Assembly: GCF_036785885.1 (NCBI RefSeq)
Contig: NC_092317.1
Span: forward strand, 932,501-996,500
Source: Coffea arabica
Taxonomy: Eukaryota > Streptophyta > Magnoliopsida > Gentianales > Rubiaceae
Direction of reading: 5' to 3'
Length of the DNA stretch: 64,000 nt
Made by a program: the position numbers and the translations under genes
Notes under the pieces: generated by a model
Told to the model about the DNA's origin: nothing
Seen by the model: only the letters and a program-made list of their open reading frames with translations
Database searches by the model: none
Part shown: piece after piece, positions 36,779 to 46,970 of the stretch
Layout of the letters: each line of letters begins with the position of its first letter
Position numbering within the stretch: position 1 is the first letter of the stretch

Positions 36779-38461
36779 ATGAATTCTATTACTGTGATGG
36801 AAGCTTCAAATTCAAACTCTCGTGATTTGTCGAGCCCAACGGAACCCGTTTACCAGAAAATTCATCTCGGCCTTGGTTATGATGGGACCAAGTCGCCCGA
36901 CGCTAGCTCCCCTGATCAAACTCCTGCTGAAGCAAATGAAGCTATGGAAATTGCAGTGGATCGGCTCAAGAACGATTTCCAAGACATATTGCATCTGCAG
37001 GTCAAAGGGGTTGCTGCTGCCCTCACTGATCCCAGCTCCACCACTGACTCGACTTGTTCATTTAGCCTTTGCCTGTCGGCTCTGGAGGAGAGTAGTTATT
37101 CAGGGTACCATGGTCCAAGTCCGAAAGAAATTGCCCATCTCAGATCAATTGCCCAGAAGATGAATGCAAAAGGGCATCTTGATAAGTTGGTCCATGTGTA
37201 TGTCACTGAGAGGAAGTCTTTCATGTATGCACATTTCCGAAAGCTTTGGGATGAGAAGTCTGGAATCTGTGATGTCCGGAGGCTGGAGTGGGGAGTTCTA
37301 GAGGCGAAAATAATGCGCTGGATTCGAGCAGTGCATTGTTGCCTCCGGGGGATTCTCCCATTTGAGAAGCAGCTTTCAAATCATGTTTTTAGAGGTATTG
37401 GTAATGATGCTATTGGTGAGCCTTGCTTTTTTGCGATTGTTACTGATTATGTAGCTGAATTACTTGATTTTGCTGATGCTCTTAGCTCCTGTCGTCCATC
37501 ACCTGAGAAGTTACAAGAGATTTTAGCCCTTTATAGAAGTTTTTCTCGTTTGAGGTCGGATATTAACTCTGTGTTTGAGTCAGAAGCTGGCCAGACGATT
37601 CGTGTTCGTACTGATTGTATACTGTCCAGGCTTGGTGGTGAAGTGGTGAGCCTTGCTCTTTCAGATTTTGAGGAAACACTGCTTCGCGAGCTGTGTAATT
37701 ATCCCATTCCTGGAGGGGCAATTCACCGCTCGACCGAGTATGTGATGGGATACGTGACGAGTCTGGTTTCAGAAAGTAAGGAAACTCTGACGGAGTTAAT
37801 AACTTCCAAGCCTTCAACGACCATAGGAAATCTAATGATCTCAGATTTGGATGTCAAGGAATTGGAAGGGCGCGCTCCTTTGGCAGCACATTTTTTGTGG
37901 ATTATTATCGTGTTACATCTCAATTTGGAGCGTAGATCCAAGTGTTACAAAGATTCCTTGTTGGCAAATTTGTTCATGATGAATAATGTTCACTACATCG
38001 TCCAGCAAATTAGAAGGTCTGCAGCATTGACAGAGATGATTGGGGACAATTATATCAACAAGCTTACTGAAAATGTGCAGGATTCAATGACTAATTATGT
38101 GAGTGGAACTTGGGATGTGCTTGTGTACTGTTTGAGACATGAGGGACTGAATGGCAGCTGGGGTTTCACTGTCGGTTCTGGTGTGTCAAGGAAAGCTCTA
38201 AAATTAAGATTCAAGAACTTCAATACTCTCTTTAAAGAAACACATCGGACGCAAATGATGTGGGAAGTACCGGACCTTGAGCTCCGAACGAAGCTTCACC
38301 AGTCTATTCTAGATAAGCTGATTCCTCCGTATAGGAATTTTCTCGGGAAATTCAGGAGCCTAATAGACAGGGGAAAGCAATCAGGAAAGTATATCATGTA
38401 CTCTGCTGAGCAATTGGAGGCTAAGGTTTTGGGTTTATTTTCCTATTCCAGCTACCTCTAA
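36779..38461 (+). CDS. EXO70 exocyst subunit, tandem copy 2 (single exon, 560 aa)
   Basis: Same family and predicted role as the copy at 30806. The frame is intact. AVDRLKNDFQDIL (about 59-71) is the conserved N-terminal block, HLRSIAQKMNAKGHLDK follows, and the EXO70 domain runs from about residue 160 (LEWGVLEAKIMRWIRA) to near the end. GAIHRSTEYVMGYV, NLFMMNNVHYIVQQI and LRTKLHQSILDKLIPPYRNF are hallmark blocks. The N-terminal ~60 residues are low-complexity and not shared with copy 1. The first ATG in frame, at 36779, was taken as start; the in-frame methionine at 36797 is an alternative. It is clearly more like copy 3 than copy 1 (shared MRWIRA, RSPEKL, APLAAH/TPLAAH, LERKSK/LERRSK blocks). 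Confidence 0.92.
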   Translation: MNSITVMEASNSNSRDLSSPTEPVYQKIHLGLGYDGTKSPDASSPDQTPAEANEAMEIAVDRLKNDFQDILHLQVKGVAAALTDPSSTTDSTCSFSLCLSALEESSYSGYHGPSPKEIAHLRSIAQKMNAKGHLDKLVHVYVTERKSFMYAHFRKLWDEKSGICDVRRLEWGVLEAKIMRWIRAVHCCLRGILPFEKQLSNHVFRGIGNDAIGEPCFFAIVTDYVAELLDFADALSSCRPSPEKLQEILALYRSFSRLRSDINSVFESEAGQTIRVRTDCILSRLGGEVVSLALSDFEETLLRELCNYPIPGGAIHRSTEYVMGYVTSLVSESKETLTELITSKPSTTIGNLMISDLDVKELEGRAPLAAHFLWIIIVLHLNLERRSKCYKDSLLANLFMMNNVHYIVQQIRRSAALTEMIGDNYINKLTENVQDSMTNYVSGTWDVLVYCLRHEGLNGSWGFTVGSGVSRKALKLRFKNFNTLFKETHRTQMMWEVPDLELRTKLHQSILDKLIPPYRNFLGKFRSLIDRGKQSGKYIMYSAEQLEAKVLGLFSYSSYL

Positions 38462-39721
38462 AACGATGTATGACGTTAGTTATCATGTACAAAAAATAGT
38501 TTGCTCCCAAGTGCATCTACTGCAGTTCGCCACACCTATTATATAGTATGTTCGACTGTTCTCAATGGTAGATTGGCAAGGAGGCAGGCAGTGTATTGCA
38601 TGTTGGATGGGATCAGAACATAGAACGACAAGGACAAGGACCGTTTTATTTTTCTTCAGCATTTACAAGTTCATTCCATTCAATTGAAGAAGCTAACTGA
38701 ATGTCCATTCTGTCGTCTGTCTATATAGTTTGCACACTCTTTGCCTGGTCGGTTTTCTGTTGTAGTTGTGTTCAATCTATGTAGATGTTCGCCTGTCTCC
38801 CATTTAGACCAAATGCAGCTTAATACCTAACAACTTTGTGCTTTTAACCTGCTATTAGCTAATATGCGTCGTTCAGTTTTCTCACACTTAGCGTAAGTTT
38901 GTACTTTCCAGATGTGGTGATGGCTTGATGGAAAAAAAGGGCTCTGGACTCGAACCACTACGGATCAATCACAAAGTTGTTCAGTCAAACACGGGATAGA
39001 CTTCCTGCTGTTACTTTGCAGAACCAAAACTTTGTAAAAGTTTCCTGCTCATTGAAAAGTAATTTGTTATGCCCATAATTTGAATGATTCCACTTTTAAC
39101 TAGCAGTAGTAATTACTAACCTTCAAGAGAATTCAAGTCCATAAGCACCTCCCTGAGTTTTTTCTTTTCTGGAACAATAAGTTGTGTTTTGTTTTGTTTT
39201 CTGTCTTTTGCCACGATGAGACTTCGCAACATTCGCATCGAAGCTTCGTACTATTAAAAAATCAAACCACCTGGTTTTAGGGATCCCTCTTTAGTGGAGA
39301 AATCTCCATGTGGTGTAAAGCCACGCAAAACTGCTGAGTCAGAAAAGGGACGGTGAAGAAACCAGCAGGTAATGCGGTAAACGATGACGCGAAGCGTGAA
39401 CAGGCTGCTGCTGACTTTGAATAGAAAATTGGTGGCCATTGAGTGGAACGGAATATTGAATAGTAATAAAGAGGCAGCAGAATTTTGGTTCCCCCCAACC
39501 CCACGACAAAATTTACGGTACAAAATTGCGGAAAAGTCAAGTGCAAGGAAAAACATATGGAAAACAACATATGAAGTCACATTCTAAGACTTAAAAACTT
39601 GTATACAAGCACTAATTATAATGCAACAGTAACACTTCTAGCTATAGCAAACAGATTGATAGATGTAATTTGGAATTAATAGTTAAAGTCTTGCAACGAT
39701 GCAATTGAAGATGCAGTTAAT
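38462..39721. other. 3' flank of EXO70 copy 2
   Basis: Probable 3' UTR, then spacer. A minus-strand frame beginning MATNFLFKVSSSLFTLRVIV near 39437 reads like a basic organelle-targeting leader, but it ends after 61 codons and no second exon was found. No supported gene. Confidence 0.4.
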
Positions 39722-39734
39722 AACAAAAGATGCA

Positions 39735-39891
39735 CCATCACCCTCTTTGATGGTGCTGGAAATCAGGGGTTCAACCCCTGTCTCCTTCAAATTTGTCACA
39801 ATATGTGGCTGATCTTAGTTGATCATCTCCCCTTGCCTCTTTCTCCTAGATTAGGCTAGTTTAGATTATAGGACAAAAAAAAAAAAAAAAC
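39735..39891 (+). mobile_element. tRNA-derived SINE with 13-bp target duplication
   Basis: The stretch CAGGGGTTCAACCCCTG contains a pol III B-box (GGTTCAACCCC) about 40 bases from the start. A 17-base A tail closes the element at 39874-39890. Direct repeats AACAAAAGATGCA flank it (39722-39734 and 39892-39904). All three features fit a short SINE inserted in plus orientation. Confidence 0.8.
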
Positions 39892-39904
39892 AACAAAAGA
39901 TGCA

Positions 39905-41099
39905 ACAGTCCATCTTCGCATTCCAACAACACTAATGAATGTAACATTAGTTGTTAGAAAGAGACAAGAACTATCATTTGGAAAAGAAAAAAAAAACTCA
40001 AATTTGTTGAAAAAGATGAAAGGCGTTGAATAGTAAGTCCTGGGAAAAGAGATATCAAAGGCCTACATGTATATTGTCCAAACGAACCATGAATTATGTC
40101 CAAAAGGATAAATATTGAAGAATGTTTGGCACCCTTGTTAGGTAGATGAAAAAGACGAGTATTCAAATTAAGTGCTTTCATATATGATATGTATCATATA
40201 GGGGGAGCAAAATTTAACACGAGGCATTATTGAGTCGAGAAATCCTTGGTCTAAATGAAACTAGTTTGTGAATGTTATTGACAAGAATATATTTTGTCTT
40301 TACAAATGTTTGGCGACTGGCACATACTATGGTAATGTCAAAATTATAATGAACATATTCATGAATAAACAATATAAGCTAAAATATTGTAAAAAAAAAA
40401 AAAAAAAAAAAGAAAGAAAGTGCGACTATGTAAAATAATGAATGTAGGAAGTTTATATTAGAATAATAGCCAACAACTAATGCATGTTATGATTAACTAA
40501 ATTGAATAGGGATTACTTTACAGGATTGTTAATGGGTTCTGTGAGTTAGGTTTTAGTAAGTCAAAACCCAGCTAACAAAGCAAATTGAGTTCTGGATTTT
40601 TGAGTTATGGACTTGTCTTATGAATCTTGTACTTGCCTCACATTAAAAAAAAAAGAAAAATTCTCAAACGCAAATAAAAACAAAGTTACGCGAGGCTACA
40701 CTTTTTCTGTCAACTCATACACCTAATTAGATTAGAAATACTTAAGAGATCAGCGATTAAACGATTCAATTAAAAGTAATCTAAGAGGCCTCACAAAAAA
40801 ATCTACGTCCCGCCAATTGGTACGTGAGGCTACACGACTCCACATAAAATCAGACACCTACTTGGTGTACTTTCGTTCGTTCGACTTAGCAGTGGGTCGC
40901 ATCAGAATATTTTAAACTTTGTTCCGGTTGCTAACCGGACATGTGATGTGATCCTTGCCCAGGGCCCGCCTGGACTTCAGTCACTGGCTATGCGTTACAC
41001 GTTCCGCTTGACTCCAGCAGCTTGATCCTCCACCATAGAGTATCCTGGTCTTGGCTGCTGCTTCTTCTGATGATTATCATTAGACGCCAAGCTAGTCAA
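39905..41099. other. intergenic spacer
   Basis: AT-rich, with an A run at 40391-40411. No supported gene. Confidence 0.6.
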
Positions 41100-41395
41100 C
41101 TCCGCACCCTGGTTCAAAGGATTTGGCCAAGTCGTCACCGTCTCAGTCTCGACGCTCTCGATGCGATATCGAAACGGTACGATTTTGCGATATTTGACTC
41201 TCCAAAATATCAGAAAAGAGTTGAAACGGTCGAATCATATCGAGTCGTTCTGAATCAACTCGAATTTTTATTATTTTTACTAATTTTTAATTATTTTTAT
41301 TTATCATATTATTTTTAATAATTTTTAAAATATTAAATATTTTAAAATTTCGCATCTTATGGCCGCGATTGTAACCGCGACAGTGACTTTGAATC
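41100..41395 (+). repeat. dispersed repeat, copy A
   Basis: Shares with 57568-57870 a stretch rich in CG-containing words (GAAACGG, CGAATC, TCGAGTC), then TCAACTCGAATTTTTATTATTTTTACT-like DNA, an AT-rich block, and AAATTTCGC...CCGCGAT. The two copies are diverged. No terminal repeats or coding potential were found, so the class is unknown. Confidence 0.55.
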
Positions 41396-41620
41396 ACGCG
41401 CGCTCGCACGCATGTCTATCTTGACTTCACCTTTCCTGGCCACTTCCAGAGTCATGATCTCTCAGCGTCTAAATGCTCAATAGATATATTTCCCACTCAG
41501 ACAACTGAAGCCTCTAGATTACTAATTATTCATCAAGATTCGGTTGTTAAATTCCATTAAGTTATGAAACTGGAGGACTGATCACCAGCACTTCCAGTTC
41601 CAGCTGATTTTTAATTTAGT

Positions 41621-43150
41621 ATGGCCATTAATACGCCGGAGCCAAGAACCAGCACCGAGACGAGTTCGTTTACTTTAGGTACGTCAGGGATATTGGAGGA
41701 GAATTTTGAGTCACGAAGTAATGATTTCCAGCCACAGGCCGAAACCGATCTCTTGGCAGCACTACTGGCTGGGGAATCAATGAGTGACCTTAGTCTGAAT
41801 GCGACAGAGCTTCATGATGTCAGGTCTAAAGCAGAGAAGATGGACTCAGAAGGGTGTCTCGGACAGTTCGAGGCTGAATACGTGAGTGAAAGGAAGTGTT
41901 TCATCAAATTACGCTTTCAAAACCTCTGGGATCAGAACTTACAAATGGGAACTGCTGATACCCAGAAGTTGGAGTGGGAAGTTCTGGAGGTAAAGATCAT
42001 GCGCTGGATTCGAGGAGCACGTTGTAGCCTTAGGGATATCCTTGCATTTGAGAAGCGACTCTCAATGTATGTTTTTCAAGGTCTAGGAAACGCCAGTACC
42101 GCACGCTCGTGTTTCATTGAGATAGTTAAAGACCCCGTAGCTCGGTTACTTGACTTCCCGGAAGCTCTATGCTCCTGTCGTCGATCACCGGAAAGGTTGC
42201 GAAAGATGTTACTCTTACATACGAGTTTCTCTCATCTCATCTCGGATATTAAGGCTTCCTTTGGAGCCTCGGAAGAAGAGATTAGGAGCATTCAAGCACG
42301 CGCTGACGTTATACTTTCCAGGCTGGGTGAAGTGGTTAGACTCACTCTCGTAGATTTTGAGGCTGCGATTCTCGGCGATCTCGACGAGTGTCCGGCTCCA
42401 GATGGGGCAATTCACAGGTTGACAAAGTACGTGATGGATTATATCATCGGCCTTACAGATTTTCAGGAATCTCTAATGAAACTAATACTCTCAAAGCCTT
42501 CAGTCAGTTCCGGGGATGGACTGAGTTCCAAATTGGAGGTTGCAGAACTGGAAAGGCAAACACCTTTGGCAGCGCATTTGTTGTGGACCATTATCGTCCT
42601 GCTGAATAACTTGGAGCGCAAGTCCAAATCCTATCGAGATCCCTCGCTGTCCAATTTGTTTGTGATGAATAATATTCACTACATTGTCCAAGGAATTAGG
42701 AAGTCCAGAGTTCTGAGACAGATGGCAGGGTGTTATCTAAACAAGCTGACAGAAATTGTGCGGGAGGCAATGTATGGGTACCTAAAAGCTAGTTGGGATC
42801 AGGTCATGTATTGTTTAAGAAGCCAGGGATTGCGTGTTGTGAGCTGGGGTTGCATTTCCTGGGTGTCAAAAAATGTTCCGAAAGACAGACTCAAGAAATT
42901 CAATAAGCTGTTTGCAGAAATCCATTTCGCCCAAACAATGTGGACTGTACCAGACCTTGGCCTACGGGAGGGACTTCAACGGTCCATACGGAATAGACTA
43001 ATCCCGACCTATGAGAGCTATCTCAGAAACTTCGGGAGCCACATTATGAGCGGAGAGGGTTCTTCAGAGAGGTGTATCCTTTACTCTGTTGAGGAACTGG
43101 AGGACAGGGTCTTGGAGTTGTTCACCTGTCCTCTTCTTCCTCTGGAGTAA
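41621..43150 (+). CDS. EXO70 exocyst subunit, tandem copy 3 (single exon, 509 aa)
   Basis: Same family as the two copies upstream, with an intact frame. It is the shortest: the block corresponding to AVxRLKxxF in the others is absent and the N-terminus begins MAINTPEPRTSTETSSF. From DVRSKAEKMDSEGCLGQF onwards it aligns along the whole length, with LEWEVLEVKIMRWIRGARC, GAIHRLTKYVMDYI, SNLFVMNNIHYIVQGI and LREGLQRSIRNRLIPTYESY. The C-terminal domain, which carries the membrane-binding surface in known EXO70s, is complete; the N-terminal part that usually contacts other exocyst subunits is reduced. That may mean altered assembly (inference). An ATG at 41621 opens the frame. Confidence 0.92.
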   Translation: MAINTPEPRTSTETSSFTLGTSGILEENFESRSNDFQPQAETDLLAALLAGESMSDLSLNATELHDVRSKAEKMDSEGCLGQFEAEYVSERKCFIKLRFQNLWDQNLQMGTADTQKLEWEVLEVKIMRWIRGARCSLRDILAFEKRLSMYVFQGLGNASTARSCFIEIVKDPVARLLDFPEALCSCRRSPERLRKMLLLHTSFSHLISDIKASFGASEEEIRSIQARADVILSRLGEVVRLTLVDFEAAILGDLDECPAPDGAIHRLTKYVMDYIIGLTDFQESLMKLILSKPSVSSGDGLSSKLEVAELERQTPLAAHLLWTIIVLLNNLERKSKSYRDPSLSNLFVMNNIHYIVQGIRKSRVLRQMAGCYLNKLTEIVREAMYGYLKASWDQVMYCLRSQGLRVVSWGCISWVSKNVPKDRLKKFNKLFAEIHFAQTMWTVPDLGLREGLQRSIRNRLIPTYESYLRNFGSHIMSGEGSSERCILYSVEELEDRVLELFTCPLLPLE

Positions 43151-44105
43151 TGCTCCCAGAAGTGTATTCTTAGAGGATTGTATTCTTACCCGGTCGTTGC
43201 ACTTCAAGAAAGATACAGAATGAAATCATAATCTTAGATGCTGCAGCATTAGTTTAGTTGAACGAATGAGATTATAATCTTAGATGCTTGGAGGCCTAGT
43301 ATTATTTTTGTCATTCATTCATGCCAAATGCTGCTGCTTATGATCTTGTTCTTGTTATGTATTAGTAGTTTCTATAAAGCTTTTGGTCAGCTTATCAGCT
43401 TTTGTTGTCAGCTTTCTCAGATGCTTCAACTGTTGGAATTGGAAGAATATACACTAGTTCCGTACTTTTATTAGTGTTCCATCTCCACCTCATAGCCTAA
43501 GTAAAACGGTTACTGCTCCCTCCGTCACCGCAATTCATCCCATTTTGATGAACACGTTGGTTAAACTCTTCCCGCTTAGTTTAATTCCAGCAAGAGAAGC
43601 TTTGGCTGGGGAGGAGAACACCGTCAATTAAATCTTCTTCGAATTCGCAGTAACCTTTACGCATTGAACCCAAAGTGCCTTAATATCTCGCAAAGACCAG
43701 ACCGAACTCAGAAAAGTCTTTTGGCCTTCTAGGCACCCATCAGCAGTCGGGACCATCACAAACAAACGCGTGACTTTTGAGCATTGACTTTGACCAAAAG
43801 CTTTTCAGTTTTTACTTTTTACCCCAAGTTAGTTTCCACTGAAATTGCAGAGAGAGATTCCGGTGGACCTGACCGGGCCGGGCTCACCCCTTTCCAGTCC
43901 ACCTGTTAAGTACTAAGTACTACTGTACTTAGTCCTAGATTAGTTCTTCTTCTTCTTCTCCTTCCAGTTTCATGATCAATCATTTTAAACCAAATAAACC
44001 TAATTTAAGAGCGTTCGCATTTGATAGTTTCCTAATAATTCCTAGCTTGCAGTTTCTTGCCTCGTTGATATCTATAGCCGATTATACAAACATAGTTTGA
44101 CCGCC
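43151..44105. other. spacer and promoter of the NLR gene
   Basis: 3' flank of EXO70 copy 3, then the NLR promoter. Besides the paired W-boxes noted separately, a CTT repeat lies at about 43946-43961. No further gene. Confidence 0.5.
43784..43795 (+). promoter_or_regulatory. paired W-boxes upstream of the NLR
   Basis: TTGACTTTGACC contains two directly adjacent TTGAC(C/T) cores, about 310-320 bp upstream of the NLR ATG. WRKY factors bind such sites in defence-gene promoters. The core is short enough to occur by chance, but adjacent pairs are less common. Confidence 0.4.
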
Positions 44106-46970
44106 ATGTCTGATCCAATTCTATCCGCGGTCTTAACCCAGCTGGGTTCCATCCTGGAGACCCAAGTCCGCCAAGAATTGAAACTCGTGGTGGGTGTGGA
44201 CAAAGATATCGAGAACCTTAAAACTACCCTCCGTTCCATCGAAGCCGTGATGGTGGATGCTGAGAAGAAACAAGTCAAGGACAACTCCGTGGAACAATGG
44301 CTGCAGAGGCTCCAAGAAGTCGTATACGACATGGATGATGTATTGAACGAGTGGAACACGGCACTTCTGAAGACAGAAACTCAGGAACTCGAAGATTCTG
44401 CAACCCCTCACAAAAAGGTGTGCTTTTTCATTTCCTCACCTTGCCTTTGCTTTAGCCGGGTTGCTAAACGTCGTGACATAGCCCTTAAGATTCAGGTTAT
44501 CAATAGAAATTTGGATCTAATTGCCGGAGAAAAGGATAGGTATAATTTCACGACTGTCACCGGGTATGAAGGGCCCGTGAGAGCTAAAACCACCTCTTTT
44601 GTTGATGTGGCTAAAGTCCGAGGTCGAGATGGAGACGAGGCTACTCTTGTGGACCAATTGCTTATGCAGGGTAGTCGTGGAATGAGGCCCCTCCACACCA
44701 TTTCTATTGTGGGTATGGGCGGGATTGGAAAGACGACCCTTGCCCAATTAGTCTACCGTTCTGAACAGGTGAAAGCTCATTTCCCTACCATGTCGTGGGT
44801 TTGTGTTTCTGAACCTTTCGATGATCTGAGAGTTGCTAAAGCAATCGTTGAATCGCTTGAAGGGAGTGCACCAAACTTATTCGAACTGGAAACTGTATTG
44901 GGTCGTCTGAGAGACCGCATTAAGGGACAGAAATTCCTTCTTGTGCTGGATGACGTATGGACCGAGGATTATGAAAGGTTAGAACCCCTGATAAGCTCCC
45001 TTAGCAGTGGTGCCCCTGGTAGTAAAGTTTTAGTCACTACGAGGAATGAGAGGGTTGCTCAGATGATGGAAAGTAGCTACCTGCTGCGTTTGGGGGAATT
45101 GACTGAGGAGGATTGCTGGTCTCTCTTCAGTCAATTAGCTTTATCTGAAAGAAGCCAGAAAGACATTCAAGAACTGAAAGATATTGGTATGAGAATAGCT
45201 AGCAAGTGCAAGGGCTTACCTCTAGCTGCAAAAACTATAGGGAGTTTAATGCGCTTCAAAACTTCACTTCAAGATTGGAAGAATGTTCTGGAGAGTGATA
45301 TGTGGGACTTGGAAGCAAAAAAAGGTATTTTTCCTCCTCTGCTGTTGAGCTATTATGATTTGCCTTTACCAGTGAAAAGGTGTTTCTCGTATTGTGCCAT
45401 CTTTCCACAGGATTACGAGATAGAGGCTGACAATATAATCAAGCTGTGGATGGCGCAAGGTTATCTTAGTGCGAATGGAACTGGGGAAATGGAAGCAACT
45501 GGTAGGGAGTACTTGAACACTTTAGTGATGAGGTCCTTCTTCCAAATGAAAAAGGATAAGGATAAGGGTCGGGATAATGCTACTAGGTTGAAGATGCATG
45601 ACATGGTTCTTGATTTAGCACGGTATCTCAGAAAAAATGAATCCTATGTCATGGAGGTTGATGGCAGATTGGTTCACCGGATCAATTCATCCTGTGATAA
45701 GGCCCGTCATTTGACATTGATACGTTCAGAAGACGTCCATTTCCCCTTGTCCATAGGCAATGTAGGAAAACTACACACGTTTTGGGTTCAATCATTTTAT
45801 GACTCCCCACCAATTGTTAGTGAGGTTGACAGAATCTCACCTGATTTATTTGACGGCTTGGTGCATCTCAAGGCTTTGGATTTGAGTCGTAACAGGTTGT
45901 GTGAACTCTCAGAGGAGATAGATAAATTGACAAATCTGAGGTATCTCAACTTATCCCATAATCCATTTTGGGAATTGCCTGAAACAGTTTGTGATTTATA
46001 TAACTTGCAAACCTTGAAGCTTGTTGCATGCGACCATCTTAGGCAAGTACCTAAAGGGATTGGCAAACTAAGAAACTTGAGGCATCTTGAGATTGATCGT
46101 ACAGGTAGTCTAAGGACATTGCCTAAAGGGATAGGAATGCTGCCCTCTCTTCAAACACTGACCAAGTTTGTTCTAGCTGGCGTTACTGATGGTGAAGAAA
46201 CAATTTGCACAATAGGAGATCTCAGTAGTCTGAACCAGCTTCACGGCTGTCTCAGAATAGAAGGTCTGGGTTATGTAGCAAATGCAGATCAAGCAGAGAA
46301 AGCTCAGTTGAAGAACAAGAAACACTTGGCCGAATTGCATTTGGATTTTAATCCTCAACTGCAAGCTGGGGGGAGAACAGATGTTGCTGATGCTCTTCAA
46401 TTGTGCTCGGATTTGCAAACATTGCATCTCAGTTTCTATGGTGGTGCTCGCCTCCCCGTTTGGATGACATCACTAAATAATTTGCGAAAGCTCCGACTTC
46501 AAGATTGTCCAAATTGTACCACTTTGCCTCCTTTGGGTAGGCTTGCGTCCCTTGAAAATCTCTGCTTAGAGAACATGCATGGATTGAAGCTTATTGGCAC
46601 TGAACCTTTTGGAGGACCTGATTTGGGTGGATGCATGCAGACGAATGGTGCACCGTCAACAGCTGCACTTGCCATATTCCCGAAGTTGAAGAAGCTCAAA
46701 TTTGCAGGCATGAGTAGTTGGGAAAAATGGGACATGACCTGCAAAGATAGAGGCGCTAAAGAGGGAAATCCGAGTATTATGCCATATCTTCGCTATTTGA
46801 AGCTTTCAGATTGCAGCAAGCTGAACACGCTGCCGGATCACCTGCTCGAGAAGACTCCCATACGAAAGTTGTACATCCACAACTGTCCACTTCTGCAGCA
46901 ACAATACCAAAAGAGAATAGGGGAGCACTGGACGAAGATATCCCACATCTCTAGGGTCCGAATTTCATGA
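44106..46970 (+). CDS. CC-NB-LRR (CNL) immune receptor, RGA type, single exon, 954 aa
   Basis: An intracellular receptor for pathogen effectors that acts as an ATP/ADP switch. An Rx-type coiled-coil domain covers about residues 1-150 (WLQRLQEVVYDMDDVLNEW is the EDVID-equivalent region). The NB-ARC domain follows: P-loop GMGGIGKTT (203-211), kinase 2 LLVLDDVW (278-285), GSKVLVTTRN, GLPLAAKTIG, CFSYCAIFPQDYEIE, and MHD at about 497-499. LRRs run from about 560 to 940 (LKALDLSRNRL, LRYLNLSHNPF, LPKGIGMLPSLQTL, LPPLGRLASLENL, LKKLKF). All switch motifs are present and the frame is unbroken, so it looks functional. The start ATGTCTGATCC at 44106 has a good context (CCGCCATG). No integrated extra domain is seen. 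It lies directly after the EXO70 cluster in the same direction. Confidence 0.95.
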   Translation: MSDPILSAVLTQLGSILETQVRQELKLVVGVDKDIENLKTTLRSIEAVMVDAEKKQVKDNSVEQWLQRLQEVVYDMDDVLNEWNTALLKTETQELEDSATPHKKVCFFISSPCLCFSRVAKRRDIALKIQVINRNLDLIAGEKDRYNFTTVTGYEGPVRAKTTSFVDVAKVRGRDGDEATLVDQLLMQGSRGMRPLHTISIVGMGGIGKTTLAQLVYRSEQVKAHFPTMSWVCVSEPFDDLRVAKAIVESLEGSAPNLFELETVLGRLRDRIKGQKFLLVLDDVWTEDYERLEPLISSLSSGAPGSKVLVTTRNERVAQMMESSYLLRLGELTEEDCWSLFSQLALSERSQKDIQELKDIGMRIASKCKGLPLAAKTIGSLMRFKTSLQDWKNVLESDMWDLEAKKGIFPPLLLSYYDLPLPVKRCFSYCAIFPQDYEIEADNIIKLWMAQGYLSANGTGEMEATGREYLNTLVMRSFFQMKKDKDKGRDNATRLKMHDMVLDLARYLRKNESYVMEVDGRLVHRINSSCDKARHLTLIRSEDVHFPLSIGNVGKLHTFWVQSFYDSPPIVSEVDRISPDLFDGLVHLKALDLSRNRLCELSEEIDKLTNLRYLNLSHNPFWELPETVCDLYNLQTLKLVACDHLRQVPKGIGKLRNLRHLEIDRTGSLRTLPKGIGMLPSLQTLTKFVLAGVTDGEETICTIGDLSSLNQLHGCLRIEGLGYVANADQAEKAQLKNKKHLAELHLDFNPQLQAGGRTDVADALQLCSDLQTLHLSFYGGARLPVWMTSLNNLRKLRLQDCPNCTTLPPLGRLASLENLCLENMHGLKLIGTEPFGGPDLGGCMQTNGAPSTAALAIFPKLKKLKFAGMSSWEKWDMTCKDRGAKEGNPSIMPYLRYLKLSDCSKLNTLPDHLLEKTPIRKLYIHNCPLLQQQYQKRIGEHWTKISHISRVRIS

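Noticed and set aside
39254-39437. Minus frame MATNFLFKVSSSLFTLRVIV… as an organelle-targeted protein
   Set aside because: Only 61 codons, no downstream exon and no family match; the targeting-like look may be chance.
39750-39790. tRNA gene at the GGGGTTCAACCCC motif
   Set aside because: Only a B-box and T-arm-like hairpin exist; no acceptor stem or anticodon arm. The A tail and target duplication show a SINE.
44097-44105. NLR start at the upstream TTG
   Set aside because: Non-ATG; the ATG at 44106 in good context gives the usual CNL N-terminus.
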